Made by a program: the position numbers and the translations under genes | NCBI GenBank assembly: GCA_001179505.1 | Contig: CDMY01000908.1 | Coordinates: 55,899 to 119,338 of the forward strand | DNA: 63,440 nucleotides | Origin: Vitrella brassicaformis | Taxonomy: Eukaryota; Sar; Vitrellaceae | Direction of reading: 5' to 3' | Notes under the pieces: generated by a model | The model's input: the letters and a program-made list of their open reading frames with translations, nothing else | Databases searched by the model: none | What the model was told of the DNA's origin: nothing | In this document: piece after piece, positions 37,623-47,080 of the stretch | Numbering within the stretch: position 1 is the stretch's first letter | How the letters are laid out: each line of letters begins with the position of its first letter

Positions 37623-39354
37623 ATGAGTGAGAAGGCGAAGCGGAGGGGTTCCGAGGCTGAGCCGGCTCAGAAGAGGATGCGGCCGGCGCTGACAGACGAC
37701 GACCGCAAAGTGCTTCAAAAGGCCATCCAGGTAAGACGAGAGGCCACGTACATCCAACGTAGCAGTGCTGTGTATTAATTAAGAGAGATGGATGCAATGC
37801 AGGAGCGGTTCTCTTTACGTGCACCTGAAGAGATGTTCGCCGTCATGGAGTGCTGTGCATCTATTGACCCTTGTCAACCCATGACGGCGCTCAGAGAATT
37901 CCATGTGGAGCTCACAGGCAAGTCATCACGTGCATCTGACGAATCAAACATCTGCGGGCTCTTCTTGGTTCAGGTCCGTTTCGCCTGGTCAATGACTACA
38001 TGTCGGCTCACGAGCTGCCACCTCATACAGATGACCTGGACGAACGGTTCTTCTACGGTGGGCTCTGCGGCCATGAGAGAGAGAGCAACAGGAGGGGACG
38101 GCCTTTTGTGCCGTGCAGACATGCCGGAGGTGTGCGTGGTAATGAAACGGACGGACCAAGGCGAGCAGCCAATGCACTGGGCATACTTCCGTGATGAGCC
38201 CGATGAGGTGTGCAGCAGCCACGAAACAAGAGCACCACCCCAGAGCATTCATGGCTGTGTTCTGTATGTATCTGTGGGTCGGCCAGGAGCCTATCAGCGT
38301 TGTCGCAAACAAGCCATCCGAAGGAAGCACATTCCACGTTAGCCCCAACACGTATGTCACCTGTACACAGCGTCGCACCCGTTGTCCGGATGGTCTGGTC
38401 TGCAGGTGGCCAGCGAGAGTCTCATTGGGAGCATCGTCGCTCACTGCTCACGAGCTGAGAAACAAGCTGCCCACAAGAAAGACACGAAAGAGTAGCAAGG
38501 CAACGAGCAAAAAGGCCAATCTTGAGTGGTCAGGTTGCATGCATGTTGCTGCCCTGCAGGTCGATTGCTGAGCGTTTCAGGGATGCCGCAGCTGTCAAGG
38601 GCATATCGATTGCTGAGGGGCAAGGACCCAAGTGGCGCGAGCGCCAGAAAAGAGCTGTCGCAAAGGACCTCTTCGGTCAGTCAGTCACCTTTGACAGAAA
38701 AACACAGCTAAACACGTCAGTCACACCCAGACGGTGGATGCTGGAGGTTTGTTTGTGGTCCCTCCCTCCCATCCGTGCCGTGCAGGGTTTGGTGTGGTGG
38801 TGCCGTATGACAAGAGGACGGAGGTCGGCTATCGCAATGTGGGGTACACAGCCAAGCAAATGCGAGAGCTGCTCGACAACTACCGCCATGCCAAGAGGGA
38901 CGCCTCAAGGGCTGAGATAGAAACAATGATAACCAATGTGGGGCGTTAGTTACATACCCAGCGGAGAGAGCCCGAGGGAGGGAGGGAGGGAGGGAGGGAG
39001 GAGGGAGGCAAGACAACAAGAGCGCTTACAGAGAGACTGGCATGCAACACTGTGTGTGCAGGCACAGCTGGCTCTGGATGAGGGCGACAACGGCACCCCC
39101 GTGGAGATCGGCCGGGCCTTCCTCGCGGTCGACAAACTCACAGACAAGCCTGGCGTCACCCCAACGTTCAAGGCACCAGGACAGGTACCTGAAGAACCGA
39201 CGACTCGCAATCAATGAAACGTGTCGTGCCATTCATGTGTGTGCGTGTCGCGCAGGCGTTGCTCTCTGCCGTCTATCCCGTCCTGAACCGATCTGCATTT
39301 GTGTCTGCTCTCAACAGACTATTGGAAGCGAGGCAACAGCACTGTTCCAAGTGA
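37623..39354 (+). CDS. HPF1: HPF1 homologue (histone PARylation factor 1)
   Basis: Ten exons close in phase to 340 aa, close to human HPF1 (346): 37623-37730, 37803-37917, 37974-38057, 38119-38207, 38287-38337, 38406-38491, 38560-38675, 38786-38937, 39062-39184 and 39256-39354. Conserved segments follow the family order: FSLRAPEEMFAVMECC, LTGPFRLVNDYM, RFFYGDMPEV, MHWAYFRDEPDE, FGVVVPYDKRTEVGYRNVG and QLALDEGDNGTPVEIGRAF. In animals HPF1 binds PARP1/2 and donates a glutamate to the joint active site, switching ADP-ribosylation to serine. The matching DE pair is in the LALDEGDNG segment. The N-terminus is basic (KRRGSEAEPAQKRMRP), suiting nuclear import. The intron at 37918-37973 has a GC donor (ACAG|GCAAGT). 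The exon 5 donor (CAC|GTTAGC) was chosen because it alone keeps the frame and is the weakest junction. Confidence 0.88.
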
Positions 39355-39554
39355 TGCAGCAGTGCAGATGTATGTATGTGTGGTGTAGACTCAATCAATT
39401 GTCCATGACACTGCTCCGGCCAATGAATGTCTCGTAAGTATTTGTCTGTCTTGATCGATGCCACATGCATATTGCATTACCCATCAAGTTAGTCTTCCGC
39501 CAACCTCTTCCCCATACACGCATGTGCCCCATTCTGAGCCTGTGGGCACATGCC

Positions 39555-39619
39555 AGACTTGCATTGCATTTGAGTGTGTGTGGGTGTGTGAATGCATCAG
39601 GCAGAGAGACGTGGGGAGT
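39555..39619. repeat. 65-bp exact direct repeat, copy 1 (over the 3' end of kinase 1)
   Basis: Identical over all 65 bases to 42219-42283. This copy contains the stop codon and last codons of kinase 1 (stop at 39597-39599 on the minus strand) and 42 bp of 3' flank. Confidence 0.95.
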
Positions 39620-41893
39620 GCCATTGCTTGTGGTGTTGCTCTTGTTGGCGCCGGTTGTGCCTCTCGGCAGTGTCCATTGGCGGGATTGCGCTGGTGCTGC
39701 TGCTGGTGTGGTGGTCATGGGTGCTGCAAATGTCTGGGCCACCGTCATGATTGATTGGCCTGGCCGCGTCGAGCTGTGGTGTGAGGGAGGCCGGTGGCCA
39801 CACGGAGGGCGGCGACATGGGGGGATTCTTGCGGCAGGCCGACGCCGCCTCATCGGCGGGTACGCTGCCCTTGGGCGGCTCCTTGGTCTGCGCACGGGAA
39901 GCGGCCGCCTTCTCCTTGCGAATTTTCTGGCCCAATTCGCAGAGGCCCTTGTATACCTGAACCACCCAACCACCCTGCCACCAGCACACACACACACACA
40001 CACACACAGACACACGTATGCACCGACTTGAGTCATTGACAGCTAAGCGGCAGAGTGCGTAAGTACGTACTCAGCCTCCTGCCTCCGTACCTCAAATGCG
40101 CAGTCCTGGGGCAGTGTGCAGCTGGGTTCGTGGCCGAACTCCAAGACATCAATGAGGCGCTGCGTGGCCCCCAGACGCTTCAACTCCTGGATGAGGCACC
40201 TGGCGGCATTCTGCACGTCGCGGGCCGCGGAGAGGTCCCCCGGTGGCTCGTGGCGGACGCCCGGCTGCTGCTCGGCCTCCTCAGGGATGGAGAAGACGAT
40301 GTCGCCGCCCTGCTTGTGTAGCCGATCCATGTCCAGCAGGACGGGCTCGTACTCGTGCTGGTCAGGGCCACCGGTGGGCCCTCGCACGCCAATATTGCTC
40401 TCCTGAGCGATAGATAGATAGATAGATAAGCATCCACCCATCCACCCACCCACCCATCCATCCATCCATCCACCGACCCACCGAACGACCACACACGTGT
40501 CGTGTGTGTATGTGTGTATGTGTGGGTGTGTGGGTGTAGCAATGCACACACCAACCGGTGACCAACTGACTGACCCACTGCCTGACTGACTCACTTAACT
40601 AACTTACGTGAATGTCCCCGTGAATGAGCCCGCTTCCGCCCAGGTACTCGACTGCACGCACGACCCCCTCGGCAATGGCCACCAGCGCCCTCTCCGAGAG
40701 CGGCCCCTCCAACTCACCCAGCGTCTCTGAAAACACCACACCACACCACACCACACACAGAGAGAGAGAGAGAGGGAGTCAGGGGTGAGCCACCTGGGGC
40801 TACATGAGCTATCACCCCAAGAAAAACACGCAGGCACGAGCTTGCTTACTGTCGATCCACTCCATTTTGTATGCGGTGATGCCGTGGGGCGTTTCACCAC
40901 TGTCCTGCTGACTCGGATGCCCATCGGAGGCGTTGGGCGTGACGTTGAAGATGGGCATTGGGATGTGGAAGATGTCCTCGACTCGGATGATGGTGCTGGG
41001 GGGCGACCTCTCGCGGCACTCGGCCGCCCACAGGTCGTTGCCAGTGCGATAGAAGCCGTCAACCTGACACACACAGGTGGTGTGGTGGTGCGTTTCGGGC
41101 TGTGTTTCCCTTCCCGGCCTTCTCTCCCTCTCCCTCTCCCTCTCNNNNNNNNNNNNNNNNNNNNNNNNNNNNNNNNNNNNNNNNNNNNNNNNNNNNNNNN
41201 NNNNNNNNNNNNNNNNNNNNNNNNNNNNNNNNNNNNNNNNNNNNNNNNNNNNNNNNNNNNNNNNNNNNNNNNNNNNNNNNNNNNNNNNNNNNNNNNNNNN
41301 NNNNNNNNNNNNNNNNNNNNNNNNNNNNNNNNNNNNNNNNNNNNNNNNNNNNNNNNNNNNNNNNNNNNNNNNNNNNNNNNNNNNNNNNNNNNNNNNNNNN
41401 NNNNNNNNNNNNNNNNNNNNNNNNNNNNNNNNNNNNNNNNNNNNCTCCCTCTCCCTCTCCCTCTCTCTCTGCATGTGCTGGCTGGCGGGTGTGCAGTGCG
41501 TACCGTACCAGTTGCCTGTTGGCGTCGAGTATCTCGTGTGTGAGCAGCTTGACGGCCCACCGGCGCCCGGCGGCATCGGAGACAGACACGACGGTGCCGA
41601 ACCTCCCGACCCTCGGCGGCATCGCAAAGTCGACTGTGAGCCCCTTCTTGTCACACAGCCACCCCTGAACCAGCCAGCGAACGAACGAATGTATCACATC
41701 CATCCATCCATCAACAGCACACACTCGTGTGCTCCATATGCACTCGCAGCCCTCCCGCTCTGAGCCTGGCTGGCTGGCTGGCTGGCTGAGCACCCGACTC
41801 ACTCCCTCCCTCACTCACCAGGGCCGTGTTGCCGCGTCGTCGGTACTCGGCGTTCGGCGACACAGGACGACCCGCCGCACACCCATCTGCCAT
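39597..41893 (-). CDS. Atypical protein kinase 1 (HGDIH loop)
   Basis: Six exons close in phase to 419 aa: 41893-41819, 41664-41509, 41063-40850, 40726-40608, 40402-40067 and 39956-39597. The N-lobe is in exon 2, with VGRFGTVVSVSDAAG as glycine-rich loop and WAVKLL giving the ATP-binding Lys. The catalytic loop crosses exons 4 and 5 as HGDIHESNIGV, and VLLDMD replaces DFG. So HRD is HGD and DFG is DMD, an atypical but possibly active set. The C-terminus is His/Thr/Gln-rich. A 300-N gap lies in intron 2; phase is kept across it, but a missing exon cannot be excluded. The gene is followed upstream by a second kinase of a different subfamily in the same orientation. Confidence 0.72.
41145..41444. 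other. Assembly gap (300 N)
   Basis: Exactly 300 undetermined bases, flanked on both sides by the same CTCCCT hexamer array (from about 41122 and up to about 41466). The gap therefore lies inside a simple repeat in intron 2 of kinase 1. The round length suggests an estimated or padded size. Confidence 0.98.
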
Positions 41894-42466
41894 GCAGCCA
41901 GCATACACAACACAACACTTACATAATGGAGGGAGGGAGGGACCGCAGAAGAAACAAAGGCCTCACTCATTGGCATCCCGCCTCTGCGTGTGGCTGCCGC
42001 TGCTCCTCGCTCACCCTCACTGCACGCGCTCATTGGTCCGAAAACCTAAGACTCCAGGCTGCCTTGACACGGATAAAGAGAGAGCAGAACCGCTGCGAGC
42101 TAGCGATCCGCTCGTCAAGCCATATGATCCATCAAACAGCCCTCTCTCCGTGCAAATGGCCATTGTTTTCCAAGCAAGACAGCTTTCATCGCATAGAATA
42201 GGCAATGCATTGTGTGATAGACTTGCATTGCATTTGAGTGTGTGTGGGTGTGTGAATGCATCAGGCAGAGAGACGTGGGGAGTTCTGAGACTATAGGCAG
42301 AGTTGCGCCTCGATCTGCGGGCCTACACGTCATTTCCTCAGCAATCAGCAAGGCCTGCAGCTGCCATCCGGCAGAGACATTCACGAGATATGCACACAGG
42401 GATGTCTGCACACGCACACGAGTCCCGCTATTCACACGGATGGAGGGTCCTAATTGAGTGATGCAC
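41894..42466. other. Spacer between kinases 1 and 2 with kinase-end repeats
   Basis: Apart from the 65-bp repeat at 42219-42283, I see no coding exon. The right edge belongs to a block shared with 8821-8931 that runs into the kinase 2 stop codon. The spacer looks like an accumulation of kinase 3'-end remnants. Confidence 0.5.
42219..42283. repeat. 65-bp exact direct repeat, copy 2
   Basis: Identical to 39555-39619. Here it lies 184-248 bp beyond the stop codon of kinase 2, with no open coding context, so it looks like the remnant of a kinase-1-like 3' end. Confidence 0.95.
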
Positions 42467-45202
42467 TCACACGGGTGACAACTGATCATCGACCGACCCA
42501 CAACCATACAGGACCTCCTCGAGCGCATCAACCTGGGCCAGCCAATGCTCCCTGCCTAACGGGCTGCCACCGCCTCTGTACCCGTGGCTGCCGCTGCTGT
42601 GTGACGTCTGCCAGCGCCGTCTTGTGTGGTCCTCTGGCCGCTGGTTGGTCTGTGGGTGTGGCCCTGGGCACCCAGATGCCTGCCCGGAGGGACGCACACG
42701 GCAGCCGGCTGCCGGACGGTCCTCAACACGCTCAAGGCGGGAGGGGGAGGGGAGGGGGGCGTCAGGACGGGCCGGCTGAGCAGGGGAGATGTACTCACTC
42801 GGTGTCTGACGAGTGCACGCGGCCGTCTCGTCGGTGTCGCCGCTGTCATGTTGGCGGTGGTGCTGGTGATGGTCCTCCGGTCCTGGCTGCGTGTCGCCGG
42901 ATGGTGTCGCCGGGTGCTCTTGCTGCTGCTGCTGCTGCTGCTGCTGTGGCTCGGGCAATGACGCCTCGTCGGTGGCGGTGGTGTTGGTGAGCCACGGGTG
43001 CGCCAAGGCAGCCGACGCTGCAAAGAACACGGTGTATATCACCCAGTCAACCACAGACAGACAGACAGACAGACGAGAGATACACACATGAGCGAATCGA
43101 TCGATTGGTCGATGGATTGATGGATGGATGGACAGATGCTCACTCTCTCACTAACTCGCTGGCTGCCTGCCTGACTGCCTGGCTGCCTGACTGACTGACT
43201 GACCGGATGCGGTGCGTTTGTGTTTGTCGAACGTCAGGAGGCCGCGGATGAGGTCCTTGGCGGCCTCGGGCACATTATCATAACCCTTGAACCGAACCCC
43301 CTGAACGAACGAACGGACAAACGAGTGAGCCCACACACAACAGACAAACAAGGAGTGATGGACGGATTGCTTGATGCTTTGACTCCCACCCACCCACATG
43401 CTCACCCGTCTCATTGCGTTGAGGGCATTGCGGACATTGTGAGGCCGCCGATCAACACAGAAGAAGGGCAGCCGCCCCGTCAGCAACGCATACCTGACAT
43501 ACACACACACAGGGGCTATCAACGCAGGCAATGCAGCGGAACGGAAGGGAATGTGTATGTGCGTGCGTGTGTGTGTGTTGGGGGTGTTGTGTTGTTTAAG
43601 TTACTTACAGGCAGACGCCCATGGCCCAGAGGTCGCTGGCCGGTCCGTAGTCACACGACTCCAGCACCTCGGGCGCCTGAATGAATGAAGCAGACGCAAA
43701 GAGCCGACAAACAAATGAACCAACAAGCGAATCAGCCAACCAACAAATGTAGCCATCCATCCGTCCATCCACTGCCTGCCTGGCTGGCTGCCTTGTCTGT
43801 CTGTCTGTTCCCTCCTGCTTGCTTGCTTACTGTGTAGTTGAGGGCTCCCCAGATGTCTGTGTGTCGGCCGGTGCCCGGCAGGAGGGCCGTGTCGAAGTCG
43901 ACAAGGATGACCCGCTTGCGCTCCGTCATGATGTTACGGAGCGACACATCACAGTGAGTGATCTGCAATGCAACCAACGGGCGGGCGGCCAATCAGGCAA
44001 CCATGCAAGGCAATCAGACAGACAGACAGACAGACAGACAGGCAGGCAGGTCGCCATCCATCCATCCATCCGTCAGTCCGACAATGGTAGGTTGGCTCGT
44101 GCGTGTGTGCGTGTGTGCGTATACACATATGTACGTTGTGTGAGTGGAGTTTCTGCAGGCCCTTGAGCGCGCCTTGGGCGATGTGGCGTGCGAGGTCGTG
44201 GTTGACGGGGAGGTCGCCGAGGCCCGTCTCGCAGTGCCCCCCGCCGATGAACTCCATGAAGATGTAGAAGAACTCCTTGTCCATGCGGATCGACCTGGTC
44301 CGACACAGAGTGCCGCGCAGGATACCCAGGTCTATCAGCCGCTGGTACTTGGACACAAACTCACACTCGCTGCACATGGACGTCTCCAACCTGGACACAC
44401 AATACACAATAAATACGTACACCAGAGACGGACTACGTACAGGGCAGGCCGCACCGCACCGCATTGCATCCATCGCATGCACACCTGCCTGCCTGCCTGC
44501 CTGCCTGCCTTGTGTGGTGCGGCGGTGCCATGCCAACCAAAATACATACACACTGGATGGATGTGGGCAGTGAGTGAGTGAGTGGGTTGACCTACCTGAA
44601 GAGGCTCCTGGGGATGGCCTTGACCGCATACGAGGGGTCCTCAATCAGCGAAAGGGACAAATGGTATACCCAACCGTTGCTGCACACACAGTGCCACACA
44701 CACACAGAGAGAGAGAGATGGCTGGGTGAGTGGGGTGGCGTGGAGTGGGTGGCGTGCAGACCGAATACGGATGCCCATATGCATATGTCTGTCTGTCTGT
44801 CTGTCTGTGTCTCTGTGAATGTATGTACCTGCCGCGTCCGGCCTCGCCGAGGACCCTGAACCGCTCAGCCGCCAGCACATGGCCAAACGAATCAAACTCC
44901 TGCACTCACCGACACACACACACACGCACGCACGCACACACACACATGCATGCAGCCCTCTCGGGTGCTGCAGCCACTGAGGGCGGGGCGCCAAGCCTCC
45001 TCTCGACTGCCTGCCTGCCTGCCTGCCTGCCTGTGTGTGTGCCTGTGCGTCTGCGTGTGCGTACTTCGAGTGTGATGGCATTGCTGATGTCCTCGGGGGC
45101 CTCGGATGCCTTGCACTCACTGCGAATTGCACGGCCGCTCAAACTACTGGCGTCCTCCGGGGCGTTGGGCGGGGCAACAGAGCCGGGTAATATGACCGGC
45201 AT
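42467..45202 (-). CDS. Atypical protein kinase 2 (HCDVSLRN loop)
   Basis: Nine exons close in phase to 494 aa: 45202-45065, 44899-44829, 44679-44596, 44390-44135, 43962-43831, 43676-43609, 43493-43406, 43300-43204 and 43017-42467. Subdomains are complete: glycine loop LGEAGRGSNGWVY, YAVKAI with the ATP Lys, FFYIFMEFIGGG hinge, catalytic loop HCDVSLRNIM, DFDTALLPG in place of DFG, NYTAPEVLESCDYGPASDLW, and GLLTFDKHKRTAS leading to AALAHPWL. HRD is HCD and DFG is DFD, so the Asp residues needed for catalysis are kept. The last exon adds about 150 disordered residues with a run of nine Gln. The gene is closely paralogous to the truncated kinase at 49.3 kb, with identical exon lengths and phases. 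Confidence 0.85.
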
Positions 45203-45320
45203 TGCTGGCGAGTGCACTACGGCCGGACGTGATTACATGCGGACGGAGGAAGGTTTGGGGTTTCAAACCCTGAAACCCCTACCGGCGAGAAATCGCGCGG
45301 GACAGAGACTCCACGGAGAG
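45203..45320. promoter_or_regulatory. Divergent promoter with telobox-like conserved block
   Basis: At 45261-45309 it carries TTTCAAACCCTGAAACCCC, then GGCGAGAAATCGCGCGG and ACAGAGAC. The same block occurs at 12047-12100 between the F-box gene and the other kinase-like locus. In both cases it lies between a minus-strand and a plus-strand gene, close to the plus-strand start. Confidence 0.5.
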
Positions 45321-45993
45321 ATGAATGTTTTCTATGAATGTTTTTTCCCCTATCCTCCGTCTGGAAAAGCGCACGACGCGCAAATCGATGTCTTGGACGC
45401 ACTGGGCATGACACCCCTTGCCATCACGATGGGTCATGATCAGGGCGCTCCTGAGATGGTCGATTGGCTGTGCGGGCAGCTCGGGGTAGAGGGATCAACA
45501 AGACTATTCCGCGGCTACATTCGACGACACTCAACGGAGCTGGGGTCGCGTTATCTCAGGCGCAGAGGAGCACTGAACGCATTCAACGCCATGTCGGCTG
45601 ACCGAGGAGGCGGCCGGATACACACACGGACTCATTTGAAGCCCCTCTCTCTACCTCTCATTCCCTGTGTGTGTATGTGTGATGATCAGTTGTGGCTGGT
45701 CGAGCATCTCGAAGACAAGGGCATTCTCTCAATGGACCTTCTGGAACAGGAAGGCAGCAGCATGCGCCAGAGTTCAGCCAGCGGATCGTTGTGCTTCTTG
45801 CAGGTAATCAGTCGGGTGGGCAAGGCTTGTTGGAGGACGAGCCTCTGCAAGGTAGATACACGTACGGGCACTCAAAGGGCGATGAATCCCGTTGTGTGTA
45901 TCCCCCCACACGTCTGCCAACAGGGTGGGTGGCACCGGGCAAAACCGGGTCGTGGGCAGGGTGCACCCCACGTCCACACGCACAACGCCGGGT
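45321..45993 (+). CDS. Ankyrin-like gene or gene fragment
   Basis: From ATG 45321 a frame with coding-like composition encodes about 95 residues. These include DALGMTPLAITMGH followed by PEMVDWLCGQLG, which looks like one ankyrin repeat, and a helical R-rich stretch (SRYLRRRGALNAFN). The same frame resumes at 45690 with LWLVEHLEDKGILSMDLLEQ. The part between, 45605-45690, is simple repeat without a usable donor. From 45770 the sequence is a diverged copy of 47330-47630. Exon limits and the 3' end are uncertain and the locus may be a partly decayed duplicate. Confidence 0.4.
45770..45940 (+). repeat. Degenerate duplicate of 47330-47630
   Basis: Shared in order: AGAGTTCAGCCAGCGGATCG / AGAGTTCAGTCAGCGGATCG, an exon-like CAGTC/TCAGT..GG.GGCAAGGC block ending CTCTGCAAGGTA / CTCCGCAAGGTA, then ACGGGCACT..AGGGCGATG, AATCCCGTTGTGTGT and GCCAACAGGGTG. 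The copies differ by a one-base indel inside the exon-like block and by shorter intron-like spacers here. Confidence 0.75.
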
Positions 45994-47080
45994 GAACCCT
46001 TTTTGTCGTTAATGTATGTCTGATGCAGGCGGATGGTCAGGAGCCGTGACGGGCTACGGGGCCAAGGCGGCGCCCTTCTCGGCAAGTCAGGTACATAAGG
46101 TATATGCCAGCCTCGTGCAGCCAGGCAGGCAAGATGGGAGGCAGAAATGACCTGTTGTTATCCTTCACGTGTCGTGTCGTCTGCAGTCGTGTCGGTGCAG
46201 TCGTCGTCGTCGTCGTCTGCTTATCACTACAACAACCGCCACTTCAGATCGCGCGACCTGCACCAGCGAGGTGACGTGACTGACACAGCGTCTGTCTGTG
46301 TTGCCTTTTTTCAGGCGGATCCCCACACAGCCCCCTCTTTGTGGTGCCTGAGGACCAACTGACCGATGGCAGCTCAGGACCCCCGGCAACATCGTCAGTC
46401 AGGAATGCTCCAAGGTCAGTCAGACCTATCGATACGATACATACGTGTGCACGGAAGGATTCCTGACTGTGGCCGATTGTGCGTGCCTCTCTCTTTCTCT
46501 GTCTGTCTGGCTGTCTGTCTGTCTGTCTTTTTTGTAGGTGCATCGGGAGCCACAACAGTTGCTGGTGGGACGGAGGGCGCTCAAGTGGCGAGCCTCCTGG
46601 CGAGCCTACAAGTCAACCAACACGCGGTACATATAACGGAAAAAGGAAAGGGTGCTCTGCACACCAACGAGTGCCTATATGAATCGTTTACCCGTGTGTG
46701 CCTTCAGCTCACCGACCTGTGGCGGCCTTCCGCTCACGACCAGGCAGGGGACCTCGAGGGAGTGGAGATCAACCGTGAGGCGTACTCGCACCGCATCGAC
46801 ACACTTCACACGGGTATGTAATTTGAACACGGCACAAGTCATGACGTCGGACAAACCAACGATGGGTGCTCTGCCGTGATTCAGGTGGGGGGCTGCCCAT
46901 CGCCTCGGCCGTGTGTACCAGTCGCCGGGGCCTCGCCCGCAGCGCCCCACTACCCCGCCCTACCACCGGCAGGCGGCCCGCAACGCCCCCAAAATCAATG
47001 GGACCGCATCCACGAACACACACACACAGAGACAGACAGACAGACAGAGACTCACGCACACGTGTTGCAAGGTCCAAGGG
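45994..47080 (+). other. Unresolved region with candidate + strand exons
   Basis: Several short GC-rich open stretches follow AG acceptors: about 46538-46630, 46693-46813 (LTDLWRPSAHDQAG, ending at a GTATGT donor) and 46886-47020 (GGLPIASAVCTSRRG). They are separated by simple repeats and I could not join them in phase to each other or to neighbours. They may be 5' exons of the LRR-like gene or decayed copies. A GAACCCTTTTTGT block at 45995 recurs at 47090, another sign of duplication. Confidence 0.35.

Noticed and set aside
41145-41444. Long ORFs running through the N stretch
   Set aside because: Undetermined bases were translated as X; these are artefacts.
45261-45280. Interstitial telomere repeat
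   Set aside because: AAACCCTGAAACCC is only two irregular units, and the conserved block extends beyond it, so a promoter element or duplicated segment fits better.
44730-45995. 421-codon + strand ORF taken as one gene
   Set aside because: The first 470 bp are antisense to kinase 2 exons 1-2. Only the part after 45321 has independent support.
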